The notes beneath the pieces were generated by a model. The model made no database searches, was not told the origin of the DNA, and saw only the letters and a program-made list of their open reading frames with translations. Of a stretch of 64,000 bases of DNA, positions 24,095 to 35,410 are shown piece by piece. Numbering within the stretch: position 1 is the first letter of the stretch; every line of letters starts with the position of its first letter. Made by a program: the position numbers and the translations under genes. This stretch comes from Patagioenas fasciata (taxonomy: Eukaryota; Chordata; Aves; Columbiformes; Columbidae), in assembly GCF_037038585.1 (NCBI RefSeq), contig NC_092521.1:110758605-110822604 (forward strand). The letters run 5' to 3'.

Positions 24095-24168
24095 GTCTCT
24101 TCTGTAAAGCACTCTCAGACCTTCTCATGATAAGTGCACTGTAAGAAGCAGGTATTATTACAACCTTT
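24095..24168 (+). mobile_element. L3/CR1-type ancient LINE tail
   Basis: CTGTAAAGCACTCTCAGACC, then GATAAGTGCACTGTAAGAAG, then GTATTATTACAA matches the widespread ancient LINE 3' end 'TGTAAAGCGCTTTGAGATCCTT...GGCGCTATATAA...TATTATTATTA'. Strongly diverged. Confidence 0.5.
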
Positions 24169-26150
24169 CTTCTTCGCTGTAGGAAATGCCACACAGATCA
24201 GACATCTAGAAAAGGTGGCTATAACTTAGGTTTGTATTGAAATATCAATATAAAACAATGTCATATAATGCATGACACAAAGAGATTTTGTTTTGTTTTC
24301 CTTTCTCTGGTTGTCAAATTAATCTGAAACCTAAACTCTACAAGGAGTTATATGCATGCTTAGCTTTAATCCCAAGTAATCCCACTTATATCAATGAGAA
24401 TATTCCTACAAATACATTAAGAGCTTTTGCTGTTTACTGTAATACTAGCAGGCACAAGAACAAAACACTTATCCAGCCACAAGTATCTTTTAATATCTTT
24501 ATGGACTCAATCCAACAGATGATACCTATCTTCCGGTCCACTAAAGGTCACTGCATCCCAGATCTGTAACAGGCTGACCTATTTTGAGAATTCCTCAAAC
24601 AAAAAAAGCATTCCTTCTACAAGCTGCAGTCACGATAAAGATATTCCTCACCATGGCTGATGGAACCCTCTGACTCCATCATTAGCATGATGGCAATTCA
24701 TAACACCAGAGGCCTGTCCCACACTCTCTTCAAAGCAAACAAATTGTAGCTGGTCAGACAAGTGTAATTTTTTTAGCTGACTTTCTCTTCCCCTATTACA
24801 GCAAAAATGTTTTCACTCTTTTAAAATAAATTGAGTGTGATAGATTTTTTTCTAATAGCTAAATAGAAATAACTTGAGAAGTAGATAACATTTTGCATAA
24901 TGTTGTAACCTTAAAAATGATGCATGCAATGGCTAACACCTCTGTCATTTTATCAGTCCACCACTTCTCAGTAGGGCCTGAAAAATGCCATGGGTGCTCT
25001 CCATTCCCATCAAATTCTGGATATCTACCAATGGCAGCAATTGCTTGAGAGAACGGGGGGGAAAAAGCGCTTTTGAATTAAGATTAACAATTGAGGTTAC
25101 TCAAATCCCTCCTAACTTTAGAGCTCAGTATTTTTCATGAAGAGCTGGTCTGCAATTCAATGTCATTTAGCAGTCAAGAAGTCCTGACGTGCTACTTATC
25201 TGTTAAAATTGTCCCAAGAAACTGAAAACACCTTTACCAAAATATCAGCCACTAGAGGGGGCATGTGGTATCCTTCTTAAATCATACTGGTAAGAAAGTT
25301 AATTAAAAACAAATTTAAAAGGTTACAGGAATGCTGTAAAAGCATATTTCCCACAGTGCTTCAACTATACATTAAGTCTCTTGCAAAGTTTTAGGAAGAA
25401 CAATGCTTTTTTTGTGTATAACAAGACACATTGCAAAAGCAAACTCCACATTTTCCCTTCCTAGGTCTATCCCCATCAAACCCTACAATTTCTACAAGCA
25501 GAGAGGTAGTTTTATAGGTCAAGAAGATGGCTAAATTACCCACTAGTTTTGATTTGCCTGTACAGTGAGGCAGCTCTGAGCATGCCTAAGCATGAACCTT
25601 CAAGTGTGCCCACCTAGAGCTTGACATGCTTGGTCTCACGCTCAGGCTTGACAAACAAGCAAAAGAATGACCTACAAGACAGCTCCTATTTACAGCTGTC
25701 TGCCTCTTTACAGATCTGCCATCAACAGATTCAGTGTCCCAGAAGTCTCCAAAAGGACCTAAAATGCAGCCATCGAGCTGGCTCCAATTGCAATCAAAGC
25801 AGAAGATCCTATTTGGCTCAAGCCACTCCAACAACTACTAAAATGAAAACTTGTCTAAAGAGAAATTAATACATATTGCAACTCCCAGTTTTTGTATTCC
25901 AGTCTTGCACATGGATATGTAATGAATATGAAACTCATAAAAAATGATAACCTAACTTGATGGTTGGGTTCACACAGTAAATTAGCTAGAGAAGGATACA
26001 GGATGGATTGTGCCAGTGTATTAGGGGCACTGTAGGTTCTACATACTTTGTTAAATCATCTTTGGTTTCGGACCAGTGAAGCTGCTGGCAGCACCTACTA
26101 GAACTCATGACCCCCACCAAAATGTCTTTAAAAATAACCATAATTGGTGA

Positions 26151-26171
26151 AAAGGCTTTTTAAAAGCCTTT
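26151..26171. repeat. 21-bp perfect palindrome
   Basis: Arms AAAGGCTTTT and AAAAGCCTTT of 10 bp around a single T. Confidence 0.95.
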
Positions 26172-28021
26172 ACTCCTCATAATATATCTTCAAAGATGTG
26201 GGGCTTGAAGGTTTTACTGAAGCTGAATGTCTGCTCAGAGGAGTATTTTAAATACACAGCCTACTGAGAACAAGCATGGCTGTGTAATCAGGACAAAACA
26301 ACCAAGTATGACTCTTTTTGTTTCCTCTGACACAGGGATCTACTTACTGTGGACCAGTATTTTATTTACAACAACTGTGACTGAACAAATGGATAATATC
26401 CCATCAAAGGCAGGATCAGCACAACCTCCTAACTTTGCAACAACTCAAAAAGATACTGCAAAGGTTCAGGAGCAGGCAATAGCTAGTTCACTGGACTTTT
26501 TCTGCAATATTTTGTTGAAATAACAGTTACTCTTATAAGAGCTCTGTCCCCTCCTCAAGTTCATGCCCTTAACTGCACCATCCCTTTAAGTGACCAAAGA
26601 GGTCACCGAGTTCTGAAGAGAATGGCTGTACTGAACCGCCACCATCCTATGCTACCAGTGGTAACATTAAAGATATTTTAAAATATAACAGCAATTGTGT
26701 TAATTACTTTATTCAGCCTTGCAGCTCTAAAAAATCTCAGTCTAAATCCCTTCTTTACTCCTTACCTTCTGCTAGCATAACTCAAAGAATTTTAAGGTTC
26801 TGGGAAAGAGACCCATTGTATAAGATGAATTTCTATTATTTAAGCCATTCACATCTCATGCATGAGTGTGGTCTGTTACTGTTTAGCCCTGTGCTGGTAG
26901 CCAAAACAGTAGACAGACATTCCATCTTGCCTTTCCTTCCGTAGGGGGACAAGGGGAAGGAAGGGAAAAGGAGGAAAGACTTGAGGGTTGAAATGGAAGC
27001 AGATTTAACAGAACAATCAAAGAAGAGTGATACAGGGCAATACTTAGCTACTGAAACGCATGCTACTAGCAATGAAGGACTGAGGACAGGCAACCAGCCA
27101 AGTAAAAACACAGAGATCAGAACTGGCATCAGGAGCAGGGATAGGAACAGGAACAGGAGCTGGCGCCCCCCTGCCCCATGAACAGCAGCCATCAAGGAAA
27201 GAGAGCAGACGTTGGCAATTTCCCACTTACATATGAAGCATGGTGTTCATGGTATGGAATACTTATGTTGGCCAGCTTGAGTCAGCTGTCCTGGATCTGC
27301 TCCTCCCCAGTGCTATCTCACACCTGCAGCTGGGCAGTTTATTTTCATACCAGATCCCAAAGACTGGAAAGCTACTTGAATAAAACGTTAACTCTGTCCC
27401 AGGGTGAAAAGTGTCTAACTGCATGAAGAAAATTTACCCGATTTCAGTCAAACCAGTACAGGCCTCTCCACAAACTGGGTTTCAGACAAATCATCTTTTT
27501 TATCACTGGAAACGGAAAACACAAGGCATCCTACGTTAGTATCACAAACACAAACACTAAACATGGATATTTGTAAGTCATCACTGTTTTATCAATGCCT
27601 GCCTTAGCTATCAGATGATAAATCTCTGTTTTTTTCTCCCATGGTCAGACTTCTATAGATAAAGGCAGCAATGGAGCCTCAGCAGCTCAGAATATGTAAC
27701 TGACAACTGTCTGCAATGATCTGTCCTCCAAGTCCACTTGAATCCATTGGCTTTAGTTAGGATTAAATGGAGTCAAAGAAAGACCGTTAATAGTGTGGCA
27801 AAACCATGGCTTGTGAGTCACAAGTCATTTGATTACACTTGCTTTCAGGCTTGATGGTTTTTCCTCCTGACCACACAGATTTTAGTTCTGCAGTCGGGAA
27901 TAGGAAAGTTTATTTCAAATAGGCATATGAGCAAATATAAGGTGATGTGGGAGTTGGAAATTTAAAAAAAATAAAAATAACGAGCACACTGTAAAGTAAT
28001 GTACTTTGACCATCTCTTTGT

Positions 28022-28180
28022 TAGAATGACAGAATGGTTTGGGTTGCAAGGGACCTTTAAAGATCATCTAGTCCAAACCTCCTGACATGGGTGTGATGTT
28101 TCCCTTTCTCCAGTCACTGGGGACATTGCCTGATCGCCATGACTTTTCAAATATGACTGAGAGTGATGTGGAAACTGCAC
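28022..28180 (-). mobile_element. Fragmented CR1, antisense
   Basis: The plus strand begins with AGAATGACAGAATGGTTTGG and GGGACCTTTAAAGATCATCT, the reverse complement of the CR1 3' terminus. From about 28086 it continues with TTTCTCCAGTCACTGGGGAC and GCCTGATCGCCATGACTTTT. These belong well upstream in CR1, so most of the element between them is missing. Confidence 0.75.
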
Positions 28181-30042
28181 CAATTCTTCCTACTCATGAT
28201 GACTCTATTGATGAAAAAGGCCATCTCTGTCAGCATGGCAGTATGAGAACCCAAAGGCAAAAGATGAAGCGTTGAAGCCTCATTTAGTAGTCATTTAACA
28301 AAAAGAAACTTAATCTCCAGGGTTATCAGCACCTTCAGGCTTCCTTAGGAGCTGATAACTTGGCAGCATCTAAGATAGGAGGACTTCCCCTCCCATGTTT
28401 TAAAAACAGGAACATTATTCCTCTGATATTACAGGACATTTCATGCTGAGAAAGTACCAGCCAATTGACAGGGATGATGGCAAGCTGCAGTGAACCAGCA
28501 GTTTTTCTGAAAGGTGCTGTTTCAGCCTGAGTGCATAAACAAAAGAACACTGCTGACCTTGCATTTGAAAAAAAAAGAAAGGTGCATCATGCATTTCCCT
28601 GGTACAAAATCAGGACTTCTTCAGAGACAACAGGGAATAAAGAGTGTGTTCTCTATCTCTGCCCACTTGAGAAAGCAACATCCTGTCCAGCGGAGTCTTA
28701 GCAGAAAAACTGGGCTCAGAACAGCCAGAGAATTACGTTGCCACATTCCCTGCTCAGAAGGCAAGATGGAAAAGGATGTGAAGCTTTTCTCTCCCCTAAA
28801 ACAGAAGACCAGCTGCCATCAATTCACCTAGCGTCCTGTTTATTTTATCATATAACATGGACATTTTTATGGTTCTTTTGTGATGTTTTCTTTACGCCTA
28901 TGTTGCAACTATTACTACATCAGGCTGGCTGTCACCAGGACCCACCCAGGAAGGACTGGGTTGGAAACACCTGTCAGAATACTGTTAGTTTTAAGCAGTA
29001 AGCAGAGCTAGGCAAATGACCTTATTCAACAGCCCCTAGTATTAAGGCCTCATTACAGATACCAGGCATATGAGAAAAGACAATATGTCTTATCTTTCTA
29101 AATATCGGGCTAAGTGCAAGAATAACTATTCCACTTCACTATGCAAGGAGGTAAATGTAACATAGATTCCAAAATCAAAGTTTTGCTCAGATGTTGCCAT
29201 TTGAAAAGATTACACAGTCCAAATGAAAAACATGTTTCCCAGATCAAACATTTCCAGCAGTCACCAGTACTAGTTATGCTGACTTCTGCATGACAAACCT
29301 AAGACATATCAGGGCTGTTTCTAACAAACTGTGCTCCAGGTTACTCAGACTGCAAATCAAGTACTCCATACTAATGTAAAAAACAGGCCTACTCTGTCTT
29401 ACATGGGACAGCGAGAATGAAAGCAGGCAAAGCCCATAGTCACCTCCAATGCCAGAAGTGTACCACTCCAGTTTGCAGCCTCATCACTTGACAGTGAGTT
29501 GTCACCAGTACAGAATCCATCTTTACCCTTTCCTGTGTGTTCCTCATGGATTTCTGCCTCCGCAAAATCATAGCTTTAGTCAATGACAGAAGTCAGCAGA
29601 CAATTTGCCATCTCCATCCAAATTTCATGTATCAGATTTAATGGGGACAAAAGAAAAATCTCAGTCCTTTATATATTTGTATCTGTCACTAAGACTAAAC
29701 CTAGAGAGATCTATACAAACACACTGATCCCACTTCCAGCTGCACACCATTGTGCTACGCCTGGGAAAAATTAGCAAATTACTCCAAAGACAAGTACGAG
29801 CAAGCCACTGTGGTCTCTAAATTCATCACCAAAATTACAGACTAACCAGTCTTCTGTTGCTAATCTGTGTTGGAGACTGCAAAAGACAGTAAATACTGAC
29901 TAAAGGCTGTTTTGCCTAGCAACAGAAGGGTTCACAAAGCTTTATAGCTGCTAGCATAGCTAAAAAACATCCATGGTGTTTCAGCTGTGGTCTCAACTTT
30001 TCCTCTCACATCCTGTCCCAGTTCCTCCTCTTACTGAGGGAT

Positions 30043-30067
30043 TATGGAATTATTTAATAATTCCATA
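30043..30067. repeat. 25-bp perfect palindrome
   Basis: Arms TATGGAATTATT and AATAATTCCATA of 12 bp around a single T. It could form a cruciform; no element or gene is attached to it. Confidence 0.95.
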
Positions 30068-30680
30068 TTCTTTCTGGCAGCTTTCCTTTGCTCTCATTCA
30101 CAGAACAAAGGTAACGACAAAACAATAAAAATCCCTTACTGCCTACACATTTCACTAAGAGGGAAAGCTAAGAAACACAGTAATGTTACGTGAGCCATAA
30201 GAATAGCTTGCTTTATTAGCCAGTGTAGTGCAGCCTTTAATTTATCATTTAGGATACTTACTGTAATATAATAGGAATGCCAGTTGTACCAAACACGGTC
30301 TTTCTAACTGGTTTATACTGCTATACTGAGAAGAAGGGGGAAGGAAAAAAAAAAAAAAGGGGAAACTTCTTTTATGCTCACTGTTGAACTCGTGTTGTTA
30401 AAGTGGTGGATTGCAATCATCTGGAAAAACAGGATTAGCAAATGCATTTCATTATCTTTCCCAGCCAGGTGTGTTTTCTGCAATGTTTTCTTATTAGCAC
30501 AGCAGAGCTCACTCTGGGTTGCAACATTAGTCTATGGAACACTGAAGTTCAGTTAAATAAAAAGCCACAGATCTTTTTGCTTAGTAGAGAAGAAACAGGT
30601 CAAATGCATAGATTTATGTTTTTATTACAGTTGCACCTATTCTACAAACTTTCAAGATGTAAGGCAACACTTTAGCCTTA

Positions 30681-30685
30681 CATGC
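30681..30685. repeat. Left target-site duplication of solo LTR
   Basis: CATGC, repeated exactly at 31233-31237. Confidence 0.9.
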
Positions 30686-31232
30686 TGTCCTGGTTTCAGC
30701 TGGGATAGAGTTAATTTTCTTCCTAGTAGCTGGTATCATGCTGTGTTTTGCATTTAGGATGAGAATAATGTTGATAATACACTGATGTTTTAGTTGTTGC
30801 TAAGCGGTCAAGGACTTCTCAGCTTCTGAGGCTGTGCCAGGTGCACAAGAAGCTGAGGGGACACAGGCAGGACAGCTGACCCCAGCTGACCAAAGGGATA
30901 TTCCATACCATGTGATGTTATGCTCAGTATATATTTGGGGGAAAGAAGAAGGAAGGGGGTACGTTCAGAGTGATGGTGTTGGTCTTCCCAAGTAACTGCC
31001 ACGTGTGCTGAAGCCCTGCTGTCCTGGAGATGACTGAACACCTGCCTGCCCATGGGAAGGAGTGAATTAATCCCTTGTTTTGCTTTGCTTGTGTGTGTGA
31101 CTTTTGCTTTATCTCAAACCAAGAGAGAGTTTTCTCACTTTTACCCTTCTGATTCTCTCCCACATCCCGCTGGGTGATAACAAGTGAGCGGCTGCGTGGT
31201 GCTTAGTTGCCACCTGGGGTTAAACCAGGACA
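30686..31232 (+). mobile_element. Solo LTR of an ERVL-type endogenous retrovirus
   Basis: A 547-bp sequence begins TGTCCTGGTTT and ends AAACCAGGACA, 11-bp perfect terminal inverted repeats of the TG...CA kind. It is flanked by the 5-bp direct repeat CATGC (30681-30685 and 31233-31237), the size expected for ERVL-type integration. The first part (TTTCAGCTGGGATAGAGTTA) is a start seen in a very abundant LTR family of birds. A TATATA at 30928 and GT-rich sequence near 31085-31105 fit promoter and R/U5 parts. No internal viral genes are present, so it arose by LTR-LTR recombination. Confidence 0.93.
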
Positions 31233-31237
31233 CATGC
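31233..31237. repeat. Right target-site duplication of solo LTR
   Basis: CATGC, identical to the left copy. Confidence 0.9.
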
Positions 31238-32650
31238 ATAGGAACACTTTCCATGGTCCAAGGCTAACTGCAGAGGAGGGGCACAGGCCCTCAGCAACCT
31301 TTGTTCTACTGAGTTACAAGAGGTCATGTATACATTCAGGGTGCTGGCGTTTTCTGAGTTTGTTTTGTCTTGTTTTTTTTTTTTTAACTACAGGATTAAG
31401 CTGCTAAGTGCCTTGGCTTTCAGGCTGTTTTTCTTTCCTAAGCCCCATTCTCTACCCTGTCAGTGAAGTAACCTTTTTAAAACTTTGCTTAATAAAGTGC
31501 AGTACAACGTAAGTTCTTTTACTACACTGTGCACTACTTACAAACTTCAGAAAGATCTACAGTTGCTTGAAAATTAGAGGTGAATGCATTAACCCTGGTC
31601 CTGCATATGTTGATGTTGGTGTACCACTGTGTCAATCACAGGAAATCCTTTCCTGGGGAGTTATTCTCCCACTGCAAACACTGCTTTATTACATCTAAGC
31701 TCTTTCTGCTAGTTTTTCCACTTCTTTCCAGTTTTGATTTGTTTTATCTCCTGTTGCCTGGCTGACACTTACCTAGCCAAGGATGGCAGCACAGACAGAC
31801 CTTCAATGGACCACACCGTGGCAATGGAAAACACCCACTGAAGCTTCTTACAACACATCTGCAAAACATAGAGTGCAATATCCTCTCTACAAATTATATG
31901 AAACTGAGGTGACTTCAGAGTCATTATCAATAAGTAAAAATGCCAATGTGCATTCCACTCCTGCATCTTACTAAGTCTTGACATTCAAGTGCAAGATTTA
32001 GAGTGATTTCAGTTTTAATTTGAAAACTGGTCAGTTAATTAATCCATTCATCTTCACTTGTTTTGACAAGAAGGGTTTATTTTTAGTGCAGAGATCGAAG
32101 TAGCCCCTTTCTCATCCTGTTCTCATCTGCTGAGTTTAGTTTCTGAAGTCTGTGGATACAGCAGACATTCTTCATTAAAGAAAAGAAGTTTGGCCCTTTG
32201 ACATTTAAAATCAAGTCTTTCAGAGCTGAATGTGGTGGTCTTTGAGGTCTGTTGGATTTGGTTTTTGGTTTGTTTTTTTTTTTTTTTGGGGGGGGAGTCG
32301 TTGTTAAAACACCCAGTTAGAAATACATTCGGAAAATACTGACGATACTAAAAATAAGAAGTTGAAAACTACAAAGATTGATTTTCCTTTTTAGCTATAC
32401 AAAATAAGCATTACCATTCCTTCAAGGATAACACAAAACATACGTCACTGATTTAAACTCCAGCTGCTCAGAAATGGTAACTCAATTCACTATCTAAAGA
32501 AACGGTGAGGTTGGTATTGGAAAAAAAAGTCTGTTGACCATGTGCATGTAAATCCAGGACAAGTCCAGTATCATCAGCCTTCCAGTATATGGGAAGGTCC
32601 CTGATGAAACAGTAAGAATCATATCAATCATTAATATTTTACTATCAATT
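31238..32650. other. Gene-free stretch between LTR and CR1
   Basis: AT-rich, with a T run (31370-31385) and a T15-G8 block at 32273-32295. No exon or further mobile element seen. Confidence 0.6.
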
Positions 32651-33886
32651 ATTGAACAGCTTATCCTTGGTGTCATCTCAAGGCACATCAGGGATAAGAG
32701 AGTCATTAGGGGCAGTCAGCATGGCTTTACCAAGGGTAAGTCATGCTTGACCAACCTCATAGCCTTTTATGAGAATGTAACAAGGTGGATGGATGATGGC
32801 AGAGCGGTGGATGTGGTCTACCTTGACTTCAGTAAAGCCTTTGACACAGTCCCTCACAGCATCCTCTCAGCTAAATTGAGGAGGTGTGGTCTAGACAATA
32901 GAGTAGTGAGGTGGGTTGCAAACTGGCTTAAAGAGAGAAGCCAGAGAGTGGTGGTCAATGGTGCGGAGTCCAGTTGGAGGCCAGTATCTAGTGGAGTGCC
33001 TCAGGGGTCAGTACTGGGGCCAATATTATTCAATATATTCATTAATGATTTAGACGAGGGAATTGAGTGTACTATCGGCAAGTTTGCTGATGACACTAAG
33101 CTGGGAGGAGTGGCTGACACGCCAGAAGGCTGTGCTGCCATCCAGCGGGACCTGGACAGGCTGGAGAGTTGGGCGAGGGATAACCTGATGGAATTTAACA
33201 AGGGAAAGTGTAGAGTCCTGCATCTGGGCAGGAACAATCCCAAGTTCCAGTATAGGTTGGGGCATGACCTATTAGAGAGCAGTGTAGGGGAAAGGGACCT
33301 GGGGGTCCTGGTGGACAACAGGATGACCATGAGCCAGCACTGTGCCCTTGTGGCCAGGAAGGCCAATGGCATCCTTGGGTGTATTACAAGGGGGGTGGTC
33401 AGTAGATCGAGAGAGGTCCTCCTTCCCCTCTACTCCGCCCTGGTGAGACCCCATCTGGAATATTGTGTCCAGTTCTGGGCCCCTCAGTTCAAGAAGGACA
33501 GGGAACTGCTGGAGAGGGTCCAGCGTAGGGCAACAAAGATGATTAAGGGAGTGGAGCATCTCCCTTATGAAGAAAGGCTGAGGGAGCTGGGGCTCTTTAG
33601 TTTGGAGAAGAGGAGACTGAGGGGTGACCTTATTAATGTTTATAAATATATAAAGGGTGAGTGCCACGAGGATGGAGTCAGGCTCTTCTCAGTGGCAAAC
33701 AATGATAGGACAAGGGGCAATGGGATCAAGCTGGAACACAAGAGGTTCCACTTAAATTTGAGAAAGAACTTCTTCTCAGTGAGGGTAACAGAGCACTGGA
33801 ACAGGCTGCCCAGGGAGGTTGTGGAGTCTCCTTCCCTGGAGACATTCAAAGCCCGCCTGGACACATTCCTGTGCGACCTCACCTAG
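32651..33886 (+). CDS. CR1 ORF2 fragment, reverse transcriptase domain
   Basis: The open frame lacks its N terminus (endonuclease and early RT). It has no start codon of its own: from 32747 it runs 379 codons beginning with TTG, and about 30 further in-frame codons lie upstream. RT motifs, counted from 32747: [13 protein letters not shown] (25-37), [11 protein letters not shown] (82-92) and the catalytic FADD (113-116). The CR1 C-terminal region follows with [11 protein letters not shown] and [11 protein letters not shown]. It ends in a TAG at 33884-33886. There is no stop or frameshift over 1.2 kb, so this is a fairly recent insertion, though it cannot be autonomous. Confidence 0.93.
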   Translation: MEQLILGVISRHIRDKRVIRGSQHGFTKGKSCLTNLIAFYENVTRWMDDGRAVDVVYLDFSKAFDTVPHSILSAKLRRCGLDNRVVRWVANWLKERSQRVVVNGAESSWRPVSSGVPQGSVLGPILFNIFINDLDEGIECTIGKFADDTKLGGVADTPEGCAAIQRDLDRLESWARDNLMEFNKGKCRVLHLGRNNPKFQYRLGHDLLESSVGERDLGVLVDNRMTMSQHCALVARKANGILGCITRGVVSRSREVLLPLYSALVRPHLEYCVQFWAPQFKKDRELLERVQRRATKMIKGVEHLPYEERLRELGLFSLEKRRLRGDLINVYKYIKGECHEDGVRLFSVANNDRTRGNGIKLEHKRFHLNLRKNFFSVRVTEHWNRLPREVVESPSLETFKARLDTFLCDLT

Positions 33887-33968
33887 GCGTTCCTGCTCCA
33901 GCAGGGGGATTGGACTAGATGATCTTTTGAGGTCCCTTCCAATCCCAAACATACTGTGATACTGTGAT
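32651..33968 (+). mobile_element. 5'-truncated CR1 LINE
   Basis: CR1 homology starts abruptly near 32651, in the frame reading [12 protein letters not shown]. It runs through the second half of ORF2 and a short 3' UTR, and ends with GGACTAGATGATCTTTTGAG, TCCCTTCCAATCCC and tandem ACTGTGAT units at 33953-33968. CR1 usually lacks target-site duplications and a poly-A tail, as here. The 3' terminus differs from the ATTCTATGA type at 28.0 kb, so the two are different subfamilies. Confidence 0.95.
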
Positions 33969-34631
33969 TGACTATCTAAGTTGCATGACCTGTTTGTGGC
34001 AACAGGTTTTAGTAAGACTTTAATTAAGGTTAAAGTGCTGAAAATAATTTTAAATATTTACCTATTGCTTTTTATTTTGTGAAGAATAAAATTCAAGTTA
34101 GATTTAAACTATTGAAACATATTTGTCTTTATTTTCCCATTTATCAACAGAAGCAACAGAAAGATGCTCAAACACTATGTTATTAATTTTTGGCACAGTG
34201 TCATTCCGTGTTCACATGTGTAACCAGAAGACCAATAGTTGAATGACTATTCGCTTTCCAGGAAAATTAATTTGGCAAATCGATGCAAGGAGTTTGATAA
34301 AAATTATTTCACACAAAATTAGTTAAATAAACTGCTGCCCTAATTAACATTACCTTGTTTTGTTTGAACAAGCTCTAACACAGAAGTCCAGCATGATGCC
34401 AGGAGAGTTACATAAAAGCTGAGCCTCTTTTTTCTGTGTGTAGACTGAGCCTTGATGCATTTTTTTTAAGACAGAGACTGGTAGTAGCTGTGACTAGAGC
34501 ATAAAGTAATTGTTAATGAAGTGTCAATGTGTTTTACATACAGATTCTGTATCATATATGAGGACATAAGAATCACCTTTCTCCCATCAAAGGCTGACTG
34601 GAATATGGCCCCACCACTTCCCTTCACAAAA

Positions 34632-34700
34632 GGAAAATATTATCTCCACTTTTCGCATGGGTAAACTGAAGCACAGCAAGGTTAATGGTCTGTTTCAGAA
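34632..34700 (+). repeat. MIR-like fragment
   Basis: ATATTATCTCCACTTTTCGC, then ATGGGTAAACTGAAGCACAG, then CAAGGTTAATGGTCTG follows the MIR 3' block 'TATTATCCCCATTTTACAGATGAGGAAACTGAGGCACAGAGAGGTTAAGT' closely. Confidence 0.65.
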
Positions 34701-35209
34701 GGGGGTGTCAAACATCTGCAGTAAACATGGATTTTAACAGGATTTGGAGGAAGATCAGCATTTGTGAACATAAGCCCAGAAGCCACTTTCTAGGGAGGGT
34801 TTTAAATGACCTCTCATGCTCTCACCATGCAGTGCTCTGGCCACCCAGTGATGCTACTTGGCTACTTCCACGTCATTTACAAGGTAATACTCTGCTTCAC
34901 TGCACCTTGAACATTCTTCCAAACCAAGGGCTTTTCCCTTTTTCCTTTCTCTCTGTTCCCCATCCCCCTCTCGAGTGCTCGCCTGTCTCCTCTAGTGTGG
35001 TGAGTGCCTTTGGAGCAGGGAGCACAGTCTGACTCGCAGGACTGCCCCACTCCTTCACAACCGAGGGGGAAACGCTGGTGACAAGCAATCTTGGGAAGGG
35101 TGGAAGGAGGTGGGGATCAGAAGACGAAAGTGGTGCTTCCAAATTCTAATTACAGTTAGCAGGGATTAAGTAATAGTCACTAACCTCTTCAGCTCACAGA
35201 GGAGAAACG

Positions 35210-35410
35210 TGATCCTGTTTAATTCTCCTCCGCTCCCTGCAGCTCCTTCTTATACAACCCTTCGCAGCTCTCGCGTATCAATGCACCGCTGCTATCAGTG
35301 CAGCAACACCCCCTCCGCCAGGAATCCAATAAGGACTCTATAGGGGCGGGCTATAGCCAGGAGCAGCTGCAGAAAGGCTGGTCCAGGCACCGGAGCCGGG
35401 TGTTTCTTCT
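35210..35410. promoter_or_regulatory. Possible promoter-like GC/CCAAT cluster
   Basis: Within 200 bp there are CCAAT (35326), a GC box GGGGCGGG (35344) and a TATA-like TTATACAA (35252 region), in DNA richer in CpG than its surroundings. On the minus strand the order is GC box, ATTGG, then TTGTATAAG, which would suit an alternative BLVRA promoter. No transcript evidence is available here. Confidence 0.25.

Larger units (their letters stand above)
14710..30680 (-). other. Probable BLVRA 5' intron, part 1
   Basis: No coding exon recognised. It holds an old antisense CR1 with an inserted duplicate (16.36-18.01 kb), a poly-A run at 19459-19478, a possible CR1 tail near 20870, a CAAA microsatellite at 22663-22716 and a poly-A run at 23538-23557. 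It also has an L3-like LINE tail (24.1 kb), a 21-bp palindrome at 26151, an antisense CR1 fragment (28.0 kb) and a 25-bp palindrome at 30043. Unidentified 5' UTR exons of BLVRA could lie in it. Confidence 0.5.

Noticed and set aside
33001..33882. Minus-strand frames opposite the CR1 ORF2
   Set aside because: Shadows of the real CR1 reading frame.
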